A stretch of DNA of 5,760 bases from Patescibacteria group bacterium (lineage in GTDB: Bacteria > Patescibacteriota > Gracilibacteria > Peribacterales > Peribacteraceae). The translations under genes and the position numbers were made by a program. Shown here one piece after another: positions 1 to 5,639 of the stretch. Every line of letters begins with the position of its first letter. Position 1 is the first letter of the stretch. The DNA lies in the NCBI GenBank assembly GCA_018818235.1, contig JAHISE010000046.1, positions 1-5,760 on the forward strand. The letters run 5' to 3'. The notes beneath the pieces were generated by a model that saw only the letters and a program-made list of their open reading frames with translations, was not told the DNA's origin and made no database searches.

Positions 1-141
1 ATAACGTTTCGGCTTATGTGAAGTTCGAGGCGGTAAAATTTGTCCGCCTAGGCGGACTCACCGCCGCCAAATTTGGGTCGCCTGCCGGCCGTAGCCCAGA
101 GGCGAAGGCTGGAGGCGCGACGAGCCACATAAGCCGTGTTA
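1..141. repeat. Boundary repeat copy A: 141-nt GC-rich foldable element, attC-like
   Basis: This copy is identical, base for base, to 5620-5760 in the same orientation. It is about 59% GC (roughly 70% across 41-120), against clearly AT-rich neighbouring genes. The ends are inverted: TAAC (2-5) pairs with GTTA (138-141), and GGCTTATGTG (11-20) pairs perfectly with CACATAAGCC (126-135). The spacers between these pairs are unequal (5 nt against 2 nt). Inside lie a 16-nt perfect palindrome (42-57) and two AAATTT blocks (36-41 and 69-74) that could pair around it. Paired AAC/GTT outer boxes, a second inner box pair and a variable foldable centre are the plan of an integron attC site. However, the R' box reads GTTATAT rather than GTTRRRY, and no extrahelical base is evident. 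It may instead be a dispersed hairpin repeat of the host. Being a repeat is certain; being an attC is a hypothesis. Confidence 0.9.
42..57. repeat. 16-nt perfect palindrome inside boundary repeat A
   Basis: GTCCGCCTAGGCGGAC reads the same on both strands. The same arms with a different central dinucleotide (GT instead of TA) occur at 5510-5525, and an identical copy lies at 5661-5676. Conservation of the arms with change only at the centre suggests selection on a hairpin or a dimeric binding site. No function is known to me. Confidence 0.85.
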
Positions 142-210
142 TATGATGTACGTACTTTTCCTTTTACTCGCCATAGCGAGACTGCTCTTAATAAAATCCG
201 ATTTTGTTTC
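126..210. repeat. Left arm of 85-nt imperfect inverted repeat (partner 5555-5639)
   Basis: Read outward from the genes, this arm mirrors 5555-5639. The matched blocks are 126-135 with 5630-5639 (10/10), 138-146 with 5616-5624 (9/9), 149-165 with 5597-5613 (17/17) and 182-210 with 5555-5583 (28/29). The blocks are separated by short non-matching stretches. In the centre, 167-180 forms its own small hairpin (CTCGC, loop CATA, GCGAG). The opposite arm has a different but also self-complementary sequence at that place. The arm overlaps the last 16 nt of boundary repeat A, so the inverted repeat and the direct repeat are interlocked. Confidence 0.85.
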
Positions 211-285
211 CACCTTATTTTTGGGCGACGGGCAGAGGGGAATTAAAGGGGTGAATGCCCGGAGGCCAATAACACAACATACAAT
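211..285. other. Short non-coding stretch downstream of the nuclease operon
   Basis: These 75 nt lie between the left inverted-repeat arm and the stop codon of the minus-strand nuclease gene. I see no gene and no convincing intrinsic terminator (no strong stem followed by a T-run in the leftward direction). Transcripts of the nuclease operon would run on into the hairpins of the arm and of the 141-nt repeat, which could end transcription or stabilise the 3' end. Confidence 0.4.
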
Positions 286-1842
286 CTACAATTTCTCTAA
301 AGCATCTTTGAGAATCATGGTTGCTTTGCAGTCGTCTTCGTTATATTCGAGAATTCTTTTCATTATTGACTCATCCTTTGTTTCGAGATACTCGTTGAAC
401 CATTGTATAGACAGAGCGCCTGATGGTGTCTTGTCTCTCCATTTGAATTTAAGATAAGTTGCTAGTGCCTTTAGTGAATAACTTCCCACAGGCCAGTCTG
501 TTTGCTTTTGTATAACACTGTATAGGTCAATAACATTTGGATTATCGTAAAAATTTTCAACTTCTTCCAATGTTATTACATCGGGATATCGTTTTTGGAG
601 TCTCTTGTAGGTCGTTTTTTCATGATGTGCGTAGTAATAAACAGCAAAATCATCTGGGGGCAACGTGTTAATGTAATTCCAAAAATCCTGCCAAATTCTT
701 TTCTCTGAATCATCTGTAATCTCTTTGGCAGTAAAATGAATAAATTTTTCACCATTAGCACTGCGTTCATAGACACCGTGTAAGTAGACGAAATCCTGAG
801 TTGGATCGTCTTCTATATCAAAAAAGAGCTCGTGGCTTACCTTCGGGAAATCTAAAGTGCCATATAAAACAGGCTTCTTTGTTCGACATAGAATATTTGC
901 TCTGCAAACAGCTTTTGCCAGGCTATCTTTGCCAATTCGATACAAAAAATCCTTGTTTCCAGACTTCTTCTCATTCTCTTTTTGTTTCATTGCTTCTTCA
1001 ATATCCAAATCAACAAATTCGTCTAAGCTCTCGATGAGGAGATCTTCGTTGAGTTTGTCACGATTGCTTCTCCCGAGATAAAAAACATTGGTTAGATCTT
1101 TTGTTTCTTCACACCATCCTTTACAGGAGTTGTACCATGGGCAAAGTTTACAGATGCCAGCCATGGCGGGCTTGTTGGTGTGCTGATTATTAAGCAAAAA
1201 ATCGACATGCTTTTTTATTTCCTCATAAAATTCCCACCATGATTTCTTCGAACGTGGGCCCATCAGTGCGACAAGGTCATACTCCACATGTTCTCCGTGG
1301 ATATCAATAACAACTCCATTGTTATGAGTGCAGAATCCAAGCTTCTTAAGAAGGTCGTTGTACAAGCATAGCTGTACTGCATAATGCTTCTTTGGCTTTC
1401 CTTCTTCTCCTGTTTCCTCATCGACACCTTCAAATCCCATGCCGGACTTAATATCAACTGGCATGTAGGTGTCGTCCGGTAATTTTTTAAGGAGATCAGG
1501 GATGCCGAGCATATTTTCGCAAATTAATACACCTTGATAGATCAGCGAGGCTTTACTCTTCATAGCTTCTGTAGTTTTTGCAAAACGTTCTTCATGAGTT
1601 CCTTCGCTGAGATCTAAAAAGTCACCGAGCTGCGAGACGATTTTCTCCTCATGTTTCACACCTTTTTCCCATAGGAGCTCTACAAAAGGATTTGTTTCAT
1701 CAATTTTTTCTTCCTGTGGACCGTTGGCATCACGCCAGATGCGGTGTGGACATTGAATATAGTCGTAGAGTTTTGAGGCTGTAATGTATGTCATATTGAG
1801 AGAAGTTGGTGTGCAGTTAAGCCTATTTTTTTTCGTAATCAT
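286..1842 (-). CDS. TM0106-type RecB-like nuclease with C-terminal RNase H-like (RNase_H_2) exonuclease domain
   Basis: Predicted cytoplasmic two-domain nuclease of 518 aa. The N-terminal half has the RecB/Cas4-type PD-(D/E)XK pattern: CPHR at 31-34, GVKHE at 61-65, P115-D116, then VDIK (D130, K132) and Q157 with Y161. Cys31 with Cys231, Cys234 and Cys240 matches the four-cysteine iron-sulfur arrangement of Cas4/AddB-like nucleases. The C-terminal half resembles a DEDD RNase H-like exonuclease: FDIED (D342, E344) near 341-345, VIDL (D439), and YNEDDCKAT with D503 and D504. This order is that of the TM0106 family (COG2251-like), whose biological role is not settled. The ATG at 1840-1842 overlaps the TGA of the upstream GIY-YIG gene as ATGA, which implies coupled translation. 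An in-frame ATG at 1852-1854 adds four residues, and one at 1792-1794 would place the start directly before the conserved core. Family assignment is strong; a defence role is inferred from context. Confidence 0.85.
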   Translation of the reverse strand: MITKKNRLNCTPTSLNMTYITASKLYDYIQCPHRIWRDANGPQEEKIDETNPFVELLWEKGVKHEEKIVSQLGDFLDLSEGTHEERFAKTTEAMKSKASLIYQGVLICENMLGIPDLLKKLPDDTYMPVDIKSGMGFEGVDEETGEEGKPKKHYAVQLCLYNDLLKKLGFCTHNNGVVIDIHGEHVEYDLVALMGPRSKKSWWEFYEEIKKHVDFLLNNQHTNKPAMAGICKLCPWYNSCKGWCEETKDLTNVFYLGRSNRDKLNEDLLIESLDEFVDLDIEEAMKQKENEKKSGNKDFLYRIGKDSLAKAVCRANILCRTKKPVLYGTLDFPKVSHELFFDIEDDPTQDFVYLHGVYERSANGEKFIHFTAKEITDDSEKRIWQDFWNYINTLPPDDFAVYYYAHHEKTTYKRLQKRYPDVITLEEVENFYDNPNVIDLYSVIQKQTDWPVGSYSLKALATYLKFKWRDKTPSGALSIQWFNEYLETKDESIMKRILEYNEDDCKATMILKDALEKL

Positions 1843-2129
1843 CGTACACCGCATGTAGGAGAATATCTTTGTCTGATGGCGTTTTCCAGATTAAGTCGAT
1901 AGTTCTGATCTGGGCTTTTGTGAATGTAAAGATTGTGATTTGGGCAACCATTGCGGAGCCAGCATGCTTTTCTGTCATGATTTGGAATGCGTTCATTTAC
2001 ATCTGAAGTTTCTCCAACATCTATAAGATTGTTGGAACTATTGATGAGGGCGTAAACACAGCCAAAACTTTGTGTAAATCCTCTGTTGTGGTCGTAAGGA
2101 CCATCGAATGGATATCCTGCAATGTTCAT
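1839..2129 (-). CDS. Small GIY-YIG nuclease-like protein
   Basis: A 96-aa protein that is essentially a single GIY-YIG domain. The first strand reads GCVYALI (from residue 23) and the second IDVGET (36-41), where the usual I-Y-V-G has become I-D-V-G. Arg47 (in NERIPNHDR) fits the catalytic arginine. Glu82 (in LNLENAIRQRYSPTCG) fits the metal-binding glutamate, and the P-T-C-G ending resembles the usual P-x-C/L-N/G close of the domain. GIY-YIG enzymes cut DNA with one metal ion. Free-standing versions include repair, homing and restriction nucleases, and I cannot say which role applies here. I start at ATG 2127-2129. A TTG nine nt upstream (2136-2138) is also open but less likely. It is the first gene of the leftward operon, about 25 nt below a strong promoter, and overlaps the downstream nuclease start by ATGA. 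The aspartate in the second motif might weaken activity. Confidence 0.75.
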   Translation of the reverse strand: MNIAGYPFDGPYDHNRGFTQSFGCVYALINSSNNLIDVGETSDVNERIPNHDRKACWLRNGCPNHNLYIHKSPDQNYRLNLENAIRQRYSPTCGVR

Positions 2130-2161
2130 GATGTACAACTAGGAATGAGGTAGAGGTTTCT

Positions 2162-2191
2162 AGTATAGAACAAATGATCGAACAAAGTCAA
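2162..2191 (-). promoter_or_regulatory. Leftward sigma70-type promoter of the nuclease operon
   Basis: On the minus strand, a -35 box TTGACT (2186-2191) and a -10 box TATACT (2162-2167) are separated by 18 nt. Each box differs from the bacterial consensus at one position. Transcription would start near 2155, leaving a leader of about 25 nt before the GIY-YIG ATG. The 18-nt spacer consists exactly of TTGTTC, GATCAT, TTGTTC, so two repressor-like half sites fill the space where RNA polymerase must bind. Confidence 0.7.
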
Positions 2192-2198
2192 CTTGTTC
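2168..2198. promoter_or_regulatory. Operator cluster: three GAACAA half sites
   Basis: GAACAA occurs at 2168-2173 and 2180-2185 (same strand, start-to-start distance 12 nt) and inverted as TTGTTC at 2193-2198. The last two form an inverted repeat around a 7-nt centre. GAAC/GTTC half sites are typical of several LexA-type repressors, although this spacing matches none of the classical boxes I know. The cluster covers the leftward promoter and lies just upstream of the repressor gene, so it is the natural site for autoregulation and control of the divergent operon. Binding by the neighbouring repressor is inferred. Confidence 0.6.
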
Positions 2199-2221
2199 TT
2201 TATAAATATCTATATTATCAT
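2193..2221 (+). promoter_or_regulatory. Possible rightward promoter for the repressor-methylase operon
   Basis: A weak -35 (TTGTTC, 2193-2198) and TATCAT (2216-2221) are 17 nt apart, which would give a nearly leaderless mRNA for the ATG at 2228. Alternative -10-like boxes are TATAAA (2201-2206), TATATT (2211-2216) and TATTAT (2213-2218), none with a good -35. The AT-rich stretch supports a promoter here, but the exact boxes are uncertain. Confidence 0.35.
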
Positions 2222-2227
2222 TCTGTC

Positions 2228-2851
2228 ATGATTAATCGAAAGCGTGATCAACTCCATGAAACGCAGCAAAGGCTATTGGAGCTCCTAAAGCAGAATATTG
2301 ATGATCCTCTGACAATTCGGGAGTTGCAAGAAGAGCTGGAGCTTTCTTCCTCTAGTGTTGTGCAACATCATATCCAACAATTAGAGAAAAGGGGCTATCT
2401 TCGGCGCAACCCCTCAAATCCGAAAGACTATCAAGTACTTGCAGAGTCACCGGATAAACCTGTTGCATACATTAATCTTTATGGATTGGCACACTGCGGG
2501 CCAAAAGGTTCTGTCTTGAATGGTGATCCCATTGATCGTGTTCCTATGGCAACAAAGCTACTTGGATTTCCTTCTGAAGAGGCTTTTATGGTCAAAGCAA
2601 AAGGAGACTCAATGGAAGATCAAATTAAGGAAGGTGATTTGGTTTTTGCCAGAAAGGCTTCAGATGCAGATAGTGGAACCATTGTTGTGTGTGTAAATAA
2701 TGGCGAAGTATTAATAAAAAAATTGCAAAAGGGATCACAAGTAATTTTGGTTTCGCTCAACCCAAAATATGAACATATCCTTGCTAGTAACGATTTTAGA
2801 ATAGAGGGGATTGTTAAAGGTATTTATTCTTATCCACAAAATGGACAATAA
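2228..2851 (+). CDS. LexA/UmuD-like S24-family self-cleaving transcriptional repressor
   Basis: A 207-aa protein, close to the 202 aa of E. coli LexA. Residues 12-69 form a LexA-type winged helix (TQQRLLELL..IRELQEELELSSSSVVQHHIQQLEKRGYL). The C-terminal half is an S24 peptidase: the self-cleavage site is Cys90-Gly91 (LAHCGPKG; E. coli LexA has Ala-Gly, UmuD has Cys-Gly), the nucleophile is Ser128 in GDSM, and the general base is Lys164 in VLIKKL. It should bind DNA as a dimer and inactivate itself on RecA filaments. I chose ATG 2228 over the open ATG at 2174 because it gives normal family length and leaves the operators outside the gene; 2174 would add 18 atypical residues. Its stop overlaps the methylase start by 11 nt, so the two are probably co-transcribed. 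It may act as the R-M controller and as repressor of the nuclease operon. Family assignment is firm, targets are inferred. Confidence 0.88.
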   Translation: MINRKRDQLHETQQRLLELLKQNIDDPLTIRELQEELELSSSSVVQHHIQQLEKRGYLRRNPSNPKDYQVLAESPDKPVAYINLYGLAHCGPKGSVLNGDPIDRVPMATKLLGFPSEEAFMVKAKGDSMEDQIKEGDLVFARKASDADSGTIVVCVNNGEVLIKKLQKGSQVILVSLNPKYEHILASNDFRIEGIVKGIYSYPQNGQ

Positions 2852-4394
2852 GCTTCAGCTACAAGACTGGCTGGTATTGTGCGAAACTTATGAGGCAACA
2901 CATGGCGTTATTGGTGCAAAAATACATGGTGCTCTTCCATTTGATCAGAACAAGCTGGATGGACTTGGTGAGCATTATTGTAAAGTTACTAATAAGGAAT
3001 ATAGAAGTGGACATGGCCAATTCTTCACACCAAAAGAAATTGTTCAATATTTAATAAGATCCACTCAATATTCACCCGATCAAAGTGTGGCTGACATTTC
3101 ATGTGGGAGTGGCAGATTCCTTTTGGGGGCATTGGAAGAAATGATAGAAAAGTCAAAAGACATACATCATATCCAAAAATCTATATATGGTTTTGATATT
3201 GATCCTGTTCTTGTGCGAATAACACTTGCCAACATTAGAGGGCTACTTGCGAGGAAAGGATACAAAATTTCTATAAAAGATAAGTTTCACATACAACAGG
3301 CGGATATGCTTGAAAAAACTGGAGGCTTGTTTGAGCCAGAAATACGATTTGATTGTATCTTGGGTAATCCTCCATATTTAAAAGCTAGTCCAAAACTAAA
3401 CTTAGGACATCCAAATCTCTACGCTTCTTTTGTAGAAGCTGGCATAAGATATTTGAAACCAGGAGGAGTACTTGGATACATTATCCCAAAAAGCTTTGTA
3501 TCAGGTGCTTATTTCCATCGAATCAGAGATATTCTAACAAACCAAGTGAGTACAGAAGAATTAGTTACTATCTTTGAGAGGGACAAAGCTTTTATGGATG
3601 TATTGCAGGAACAAATTTTACTTACACTGAAAAACAAGTGTCCGAGCAAAGACAGCATTACTGTTGGTACAGCAATTACCAATGGGAAGTTTGAAGTCAA
3701 GAAATTCGATATCAGTCGAGATATTGTGTTTTGGAATGCAGATATAATCTGTGTTCCCGAGACGGAACTTGATGCTGCACTTATAAAAAAATGCTTTAAA
3801 AATGGATTCAAAAAAGTTGCAGATAGTGGCCTACGAGTTTCAACTGGTCCTGTTGTAGCATTTAGAAGAAAACAGTATTTATCTGATGAAACAGGGAAAG
3901 ATTATCGACCTCTATATTGGCCGCATCACGTTTCTCGTTTTACTTTTAATCCAAAAAAAGAACATAAGAGTCGGCCCAAAACTATGAAAGATTGTGCAAC
4001 AACAGCACCGGAAAAACTAGAGCAAGATGCCGTTGTATTTAAGCGCATTTCAGCAAAAGAGCAAAAGTATCGAATTGAAGCTGCAATGATAAAAAAGCAG
4101 AAATGTGGGCTATTTCTTGAGAATCATCTGAACTACATAGTTCGCGAGCACGAATCAGCTCCATCATTGGACATTATTGAACTTCTTTTAAATAGTTCTC
4201 TATGGGACAGATTATTCCGATTGATCAATGGAAACACTCAAGTCTCAGCAGGGGAGATTCGAGCTTTTCCAATTCCTCACAAAATTGAACACCTAAAAAA
4301 GATAGATGATTCGGATAGGCGAGATCCAGAAATTAAAATACATGAGGCATATGGACTGACAAAAAGAGAATCAAAATATATATTACAACGGTGA
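2841..4394 (+). CDS. Type II N6-adenine DNA methyltransferase, M.BsuBI/M.PstI-like (gamma class)
   Basis: Transfers a methyl group from S-adenosylmethionine to adenine in the recognition site and so protects host DNA from the neighbouring endonuclease. Of its 517 aa, the first 230 or so hold the catalytic domain in gamma-class order: motif X GQFFTP (59-64), motif I DISCGSGRF (85-93) binding the cofactor, motif II FDIDP (118-122), motif III around QADM (153-156), and motif IV NPPY (176-179) as the active site. The rest, roughly 290-500, lacks such motifs and is probably the target recognition domain. Length is near that of M.BsuBI and M.PstI (about 500 aa), and the cognate endonuclease type is next door, which points to CTGCAG. 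I start at ATG 2841, inside the end of the repressor gene. A TTG at 2811 is open but lies deep in that gene with a GA-rich tract too close to serve it. No Shine-Dalgarno is seen, so coupling to the repressor is likely. The last 12 nt overlap the endonuclease gene tail-to-tail. Confidence 0.93.
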   Translation: MDNKLQLQDWLVLCETYEATHGVIGAKIHGALPFDQNKLDGLGEHYCKVTNKEYRSGHGQFFTPKEIVQYLIRSTQYSPDQSVADISCGSGRFLLGALEEMIEKSKDIHHIQKSIYGFDIDPVLVRITLANIRGLLARKGYKISIKDKFHIQQADMLEKTGGLFEPEIRFDCILGNPPYLKASPKLNLGHPNLYASFVEAGIRYLKPGGVLGYIIPKSFVSGAYFHRIRDILTNQVSTEELVTIFERDKAFMDVLQEQILLTLKNKCPSKDSITVGTAITNGKFEVKKFDISRDIVFWNADIICVPETELDAALIKKCFKNGFKKVADSGLRVSTGPVVAFRRKQYLSDETGKDYRPLYWPHHVSRFTFNPKKEHKSRPKTMKDCATTAPEKLEQDAVVFKRISAKEQKYRIEAAMIKKQKCGLFLENHLNYIVREHESAPSLDIIELLLNSSLWDRLFRLINGNTQVSAGEIRAFPIPHKIEHLKKIDDSDRRDPEIKIHEAYGLTKRESKYILQR

Positions 4395-5315
4395 TATATC
4401 GATGACATGTGGTGGCTTTTCTACAATCCACGCCTCTGTTCCTTGTGCGATACTATCACTGAATTTGCGAAAATCCTTACGGTTTAAAAACATACTTACA
4501 TACCTTCTTTGAATTCCTTTTTGCATAGGGAAAGTTCGATCAATCTCAGCTTTTCTCAAATAATCTATTTCACCTGAAGAGGCTACTGCTTCAATAAAAA
4601 ACAAAACATGCTTTCTTTCTGCATAAACGACGATATCAGGAATCTTTTTGTGGACATCAAATTTAGCTTCAAGGAAGCTATCAAGCCTTTTATTTACGTG
4701 CAAGGATTTATCGTCTGTATCCGAAAAATATAAAACATCGTATTTTCCGCATAGAGCAGGAAGGAAGATATCAATAGCATATTTTTCAAGTAAATTGTGT
4801 TTTGATGGATGAATTGTGAGCTTCGTGCCGTTAAACTCAACGGTTAATGATTTATCTCTACGCCATTCAAGTGGTTTGGATTGTTTTGAGTGTTTTAGCC
4901 ACTTTTCAATCAGTGCTTTGTTATTTGCACCTTTAGATTGCAGAATTGCATGAAATTCAGGATGTAAGATGTAATTGGTCTTTGCTGAATTTGTTGGTCT
5001 ACTAGGATCATCAGGGTTGCTGATTAACATACCCGCATGCACTAGATATTTCACGCTGTGTTTCCTGAGACTCTCTCGTGTATTTTCAGCATATCCAGTT
5101 CCACATTCACGACAATAATCGAGAATATCTCTAATCGTTGCCCCTTTAGCAAGTGAGCCGGAACGAGCTTTTGTTTCCCTCTTTTTATCATCCTGTAAGG
5201 CGAGCACAGCCCATGCAGTTAGATCTGTATTGTGTTTTTCAACAAAACTGAGTGCAGAGAGTAGGGCATGTATCTTATCCAGCTTCTTGCGGTATTTCTT
5301 GCTAACAGATGGCAT
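4383..5315 (-). CDS. BsuBI/PstI-family type II restriction endonuclease
   Basis: Cuts unmethylated DNA at the site protected by the adjacent methylase, probably CTGCAG. The 310 aa match the family length (BsuBI and PstI are about 316-326 aa). Residues about 55-125 look like the N-terminal helix-turn-helix-type domain (ATIRDILDYCRECG, ESLRKHSVKYLVHAGML). The C-terminal catalytic domain has the hallmark series YFSDTDDKSLH (196-206), IPDIVVY (225-231), LFFIEAVASSGEID (238-251) and EAWIVEKPPHVI (294-305). PD at 226-227 and Glu242 are the likely metal ligands of a PD-(D/E)XK-like fold. The ATG at 5313-5315 is the first in frame, with no Shine-Dalgarno. No clear promoter and no GAACAA box is seen upstream, so control differs from the repressor operon. 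It converges on the methylase with a 12-nt overlap, so methylase transcription would run antisense to it. Confidence 0.93.
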   Translation of the reverse strand: MPSVSKKYRKKLDKIHALLSALSFVEKHNTDLTAWAVLALQDDKKRETKARSGSLAKGATIRDILDYCRECGTGYAENTRESLRKHSVKYLVHAGMLISNPDDPSRPTNSAKTNYILHPEFHAILQSKGANNKALIEKWLKHSKQSKPLEWRRDKSLTVEFNGTKLTIHPSKHNLLEKYAIDIFLPALCGKYDVLYFSDTDDKSLHVNKRLDSFLEAKFDVHKKIPDIVVYAERKHVLFFIEAVASSGEIDYLRKAEIDRTFPMQKGIQRRYVSMFLNRKDFRKFSDSIAQGTEAWIVEKPPHVIDISPL

Positions 5316-5414
5316 ATTTAGAGATGAAAGAGTTGATTATCAGGCGAATGGAAAAATTTACGTTTTCTGCTTTTGCAAGGTAGTTCGGTGCACGCAGGTA
5401 TTAAATCAATTATG

Positions 5415-5451
5415 AAACAACAAATACATCTTACATCATACACAAACTGAG
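5415..5451. repeat. Imperfect direct repeat, first copy (second at 5470-5510)
   Basis: Both copies start AAACAACAAA, contain ACATCTT, and end AAACTGAG. The second copy is four bases longer. Start-to-start distance is 55 nt. The repeat could be an old duplication or a pair of protein binding sites; only two copies are seen. Confidence 0.5.
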
Positions 5452-5469
5452 AGGGTACGGCGAAAAAGT

Positions 5470-5510
5470 AAACAACAAACAAAAACATCTTCCCCTATAT
5501 AAAAACTGAG
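5470..5510. repeat. Imperfect direct repeat, second copy
   Basis: This is the partner of 5415-5451, sharing the same start, the ACATCTT core and the AAACTGAG end. Its end runs straight into the hairpin at 5507-5536, so the first copy may once have had a hairpin beside it too. Confidence 0.5.
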
Positions 5511-5536
5511 TCCGCCGTGGCGGACGAACTCCACAT
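5507..5536 (-). repeat. Degenerate inverted fragment of the boundary repeat, forming a hairpin
   Basis: Read on the minus strand, this aligns with positions 16-60 of the boundary repeat: ATGTG-AGTTCG, then GTCCGCC..GGCGGACTCA. The aligned fragment lacks about 15 nt of the repeat (around 27-41), and the palindrome centre is AC/GT instead of TA. The 16-nt core at 5510-5525 can form a 7-bp stem. It suggests that an older repeat copy in opposite orientation has decayed here. It could also stop transcription entering from the repeat side. Confidence 0.65.
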
Positions 5537-5554
5537 TTCCCCTAATCAAAAAAA

Positions 5555-5639
5555 GAAACAAAACCGGATTTTATTAAGAGCAGGAGGCGATAGCCCAAAA
5601 GGAAAAGTACGTATTTCATATAACGTTTCGGCTTATGTG
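5555..5639. repeat. Right arm of 85-nt imperfect inverted repeat (partner 126-210)
   Basis: This is the reverse complement of the left arm in blocks: 5555-5583 (28/29), 5597-5613 (17/17), 5616-5624 (9/9) and 5630-5639 (10/10). The non-matching centre 5584-5596 contains its own small hairpin (GGC, loop GATA, GCC), where the left arm has a different hairpin of similar shape. It overlaps the first 20 nt of boundary repeat B. Confidence 0.85.

Larger units (their letters stand above)
5316..5554. other. Non-coding region upstream of the endonuclease gene
   Basis: These 239 nt lack a credible gene. They should contain the leftward promoter of the endonuclease gene, but no good -35/-10 pair stands out on the minus strand. 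The best is TTGTTG (minus strand, near 5420) followed 17 nt later by a poor TACCTG. The region also holds an imperfect direct repeat (5415-5451 and 5470-5510) and a decayed inverted piece of the boundary repeat (5507-5536). Confidence 0.4.

Noticed and set aside
126..210. Inverted arms as transposon terminal inverted repeats with a target-site duplication
   Set aside because: No transposase is present and nothing outside the repeats is visible, so no target duplication can be assessed. The arms are also broken by non-matching hairpins.
143..457. Plus-strand open frame of 104 codons beginning inside the left inverted-repeat arm
   Set aside because: It runs antisense to the end of the RecB/RNase H gene, resembles no family, and owes its start to the repeat. 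I treat it as a shadow.
801..1081. Overlapping plus-strand frames of 74-78 codons inside the nuclease gene
   Set aside because: They are antisense to a well-supported gene, with no motifs and no promoter or ribosome binding site of their own.
286..1842. Possible Cas4 and a linked CRISPR array
   Set aside because: The Cas4-like cysteine and D-x-K pattern is there, but the protein is far longer with an RNase H-like half. No array of short regularly spaced repeats or other cas gene is in the window.
2174..2227. Upstream start of the repressor at ATG 2174
   Set aside because: It would add 18 residues outside the LexA fold, put two of the three operator half sites inside the coding sequence, and has no ribosome binding site. 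It remains possible but is less likely than 2228.
3509..3811. Minus-strand open frame of 100 codons within the methylase gene
   Set aside because: It lies wholly antisense to conserved methylase sequence and has low-complexity Ser-rich composition typical of a shadow frame.
4370..4400. Bidirectional terminator between methylase and endonuclease
   Set aside because: The genes overlap and I see no GC-rich stem with a T-run at the junction.
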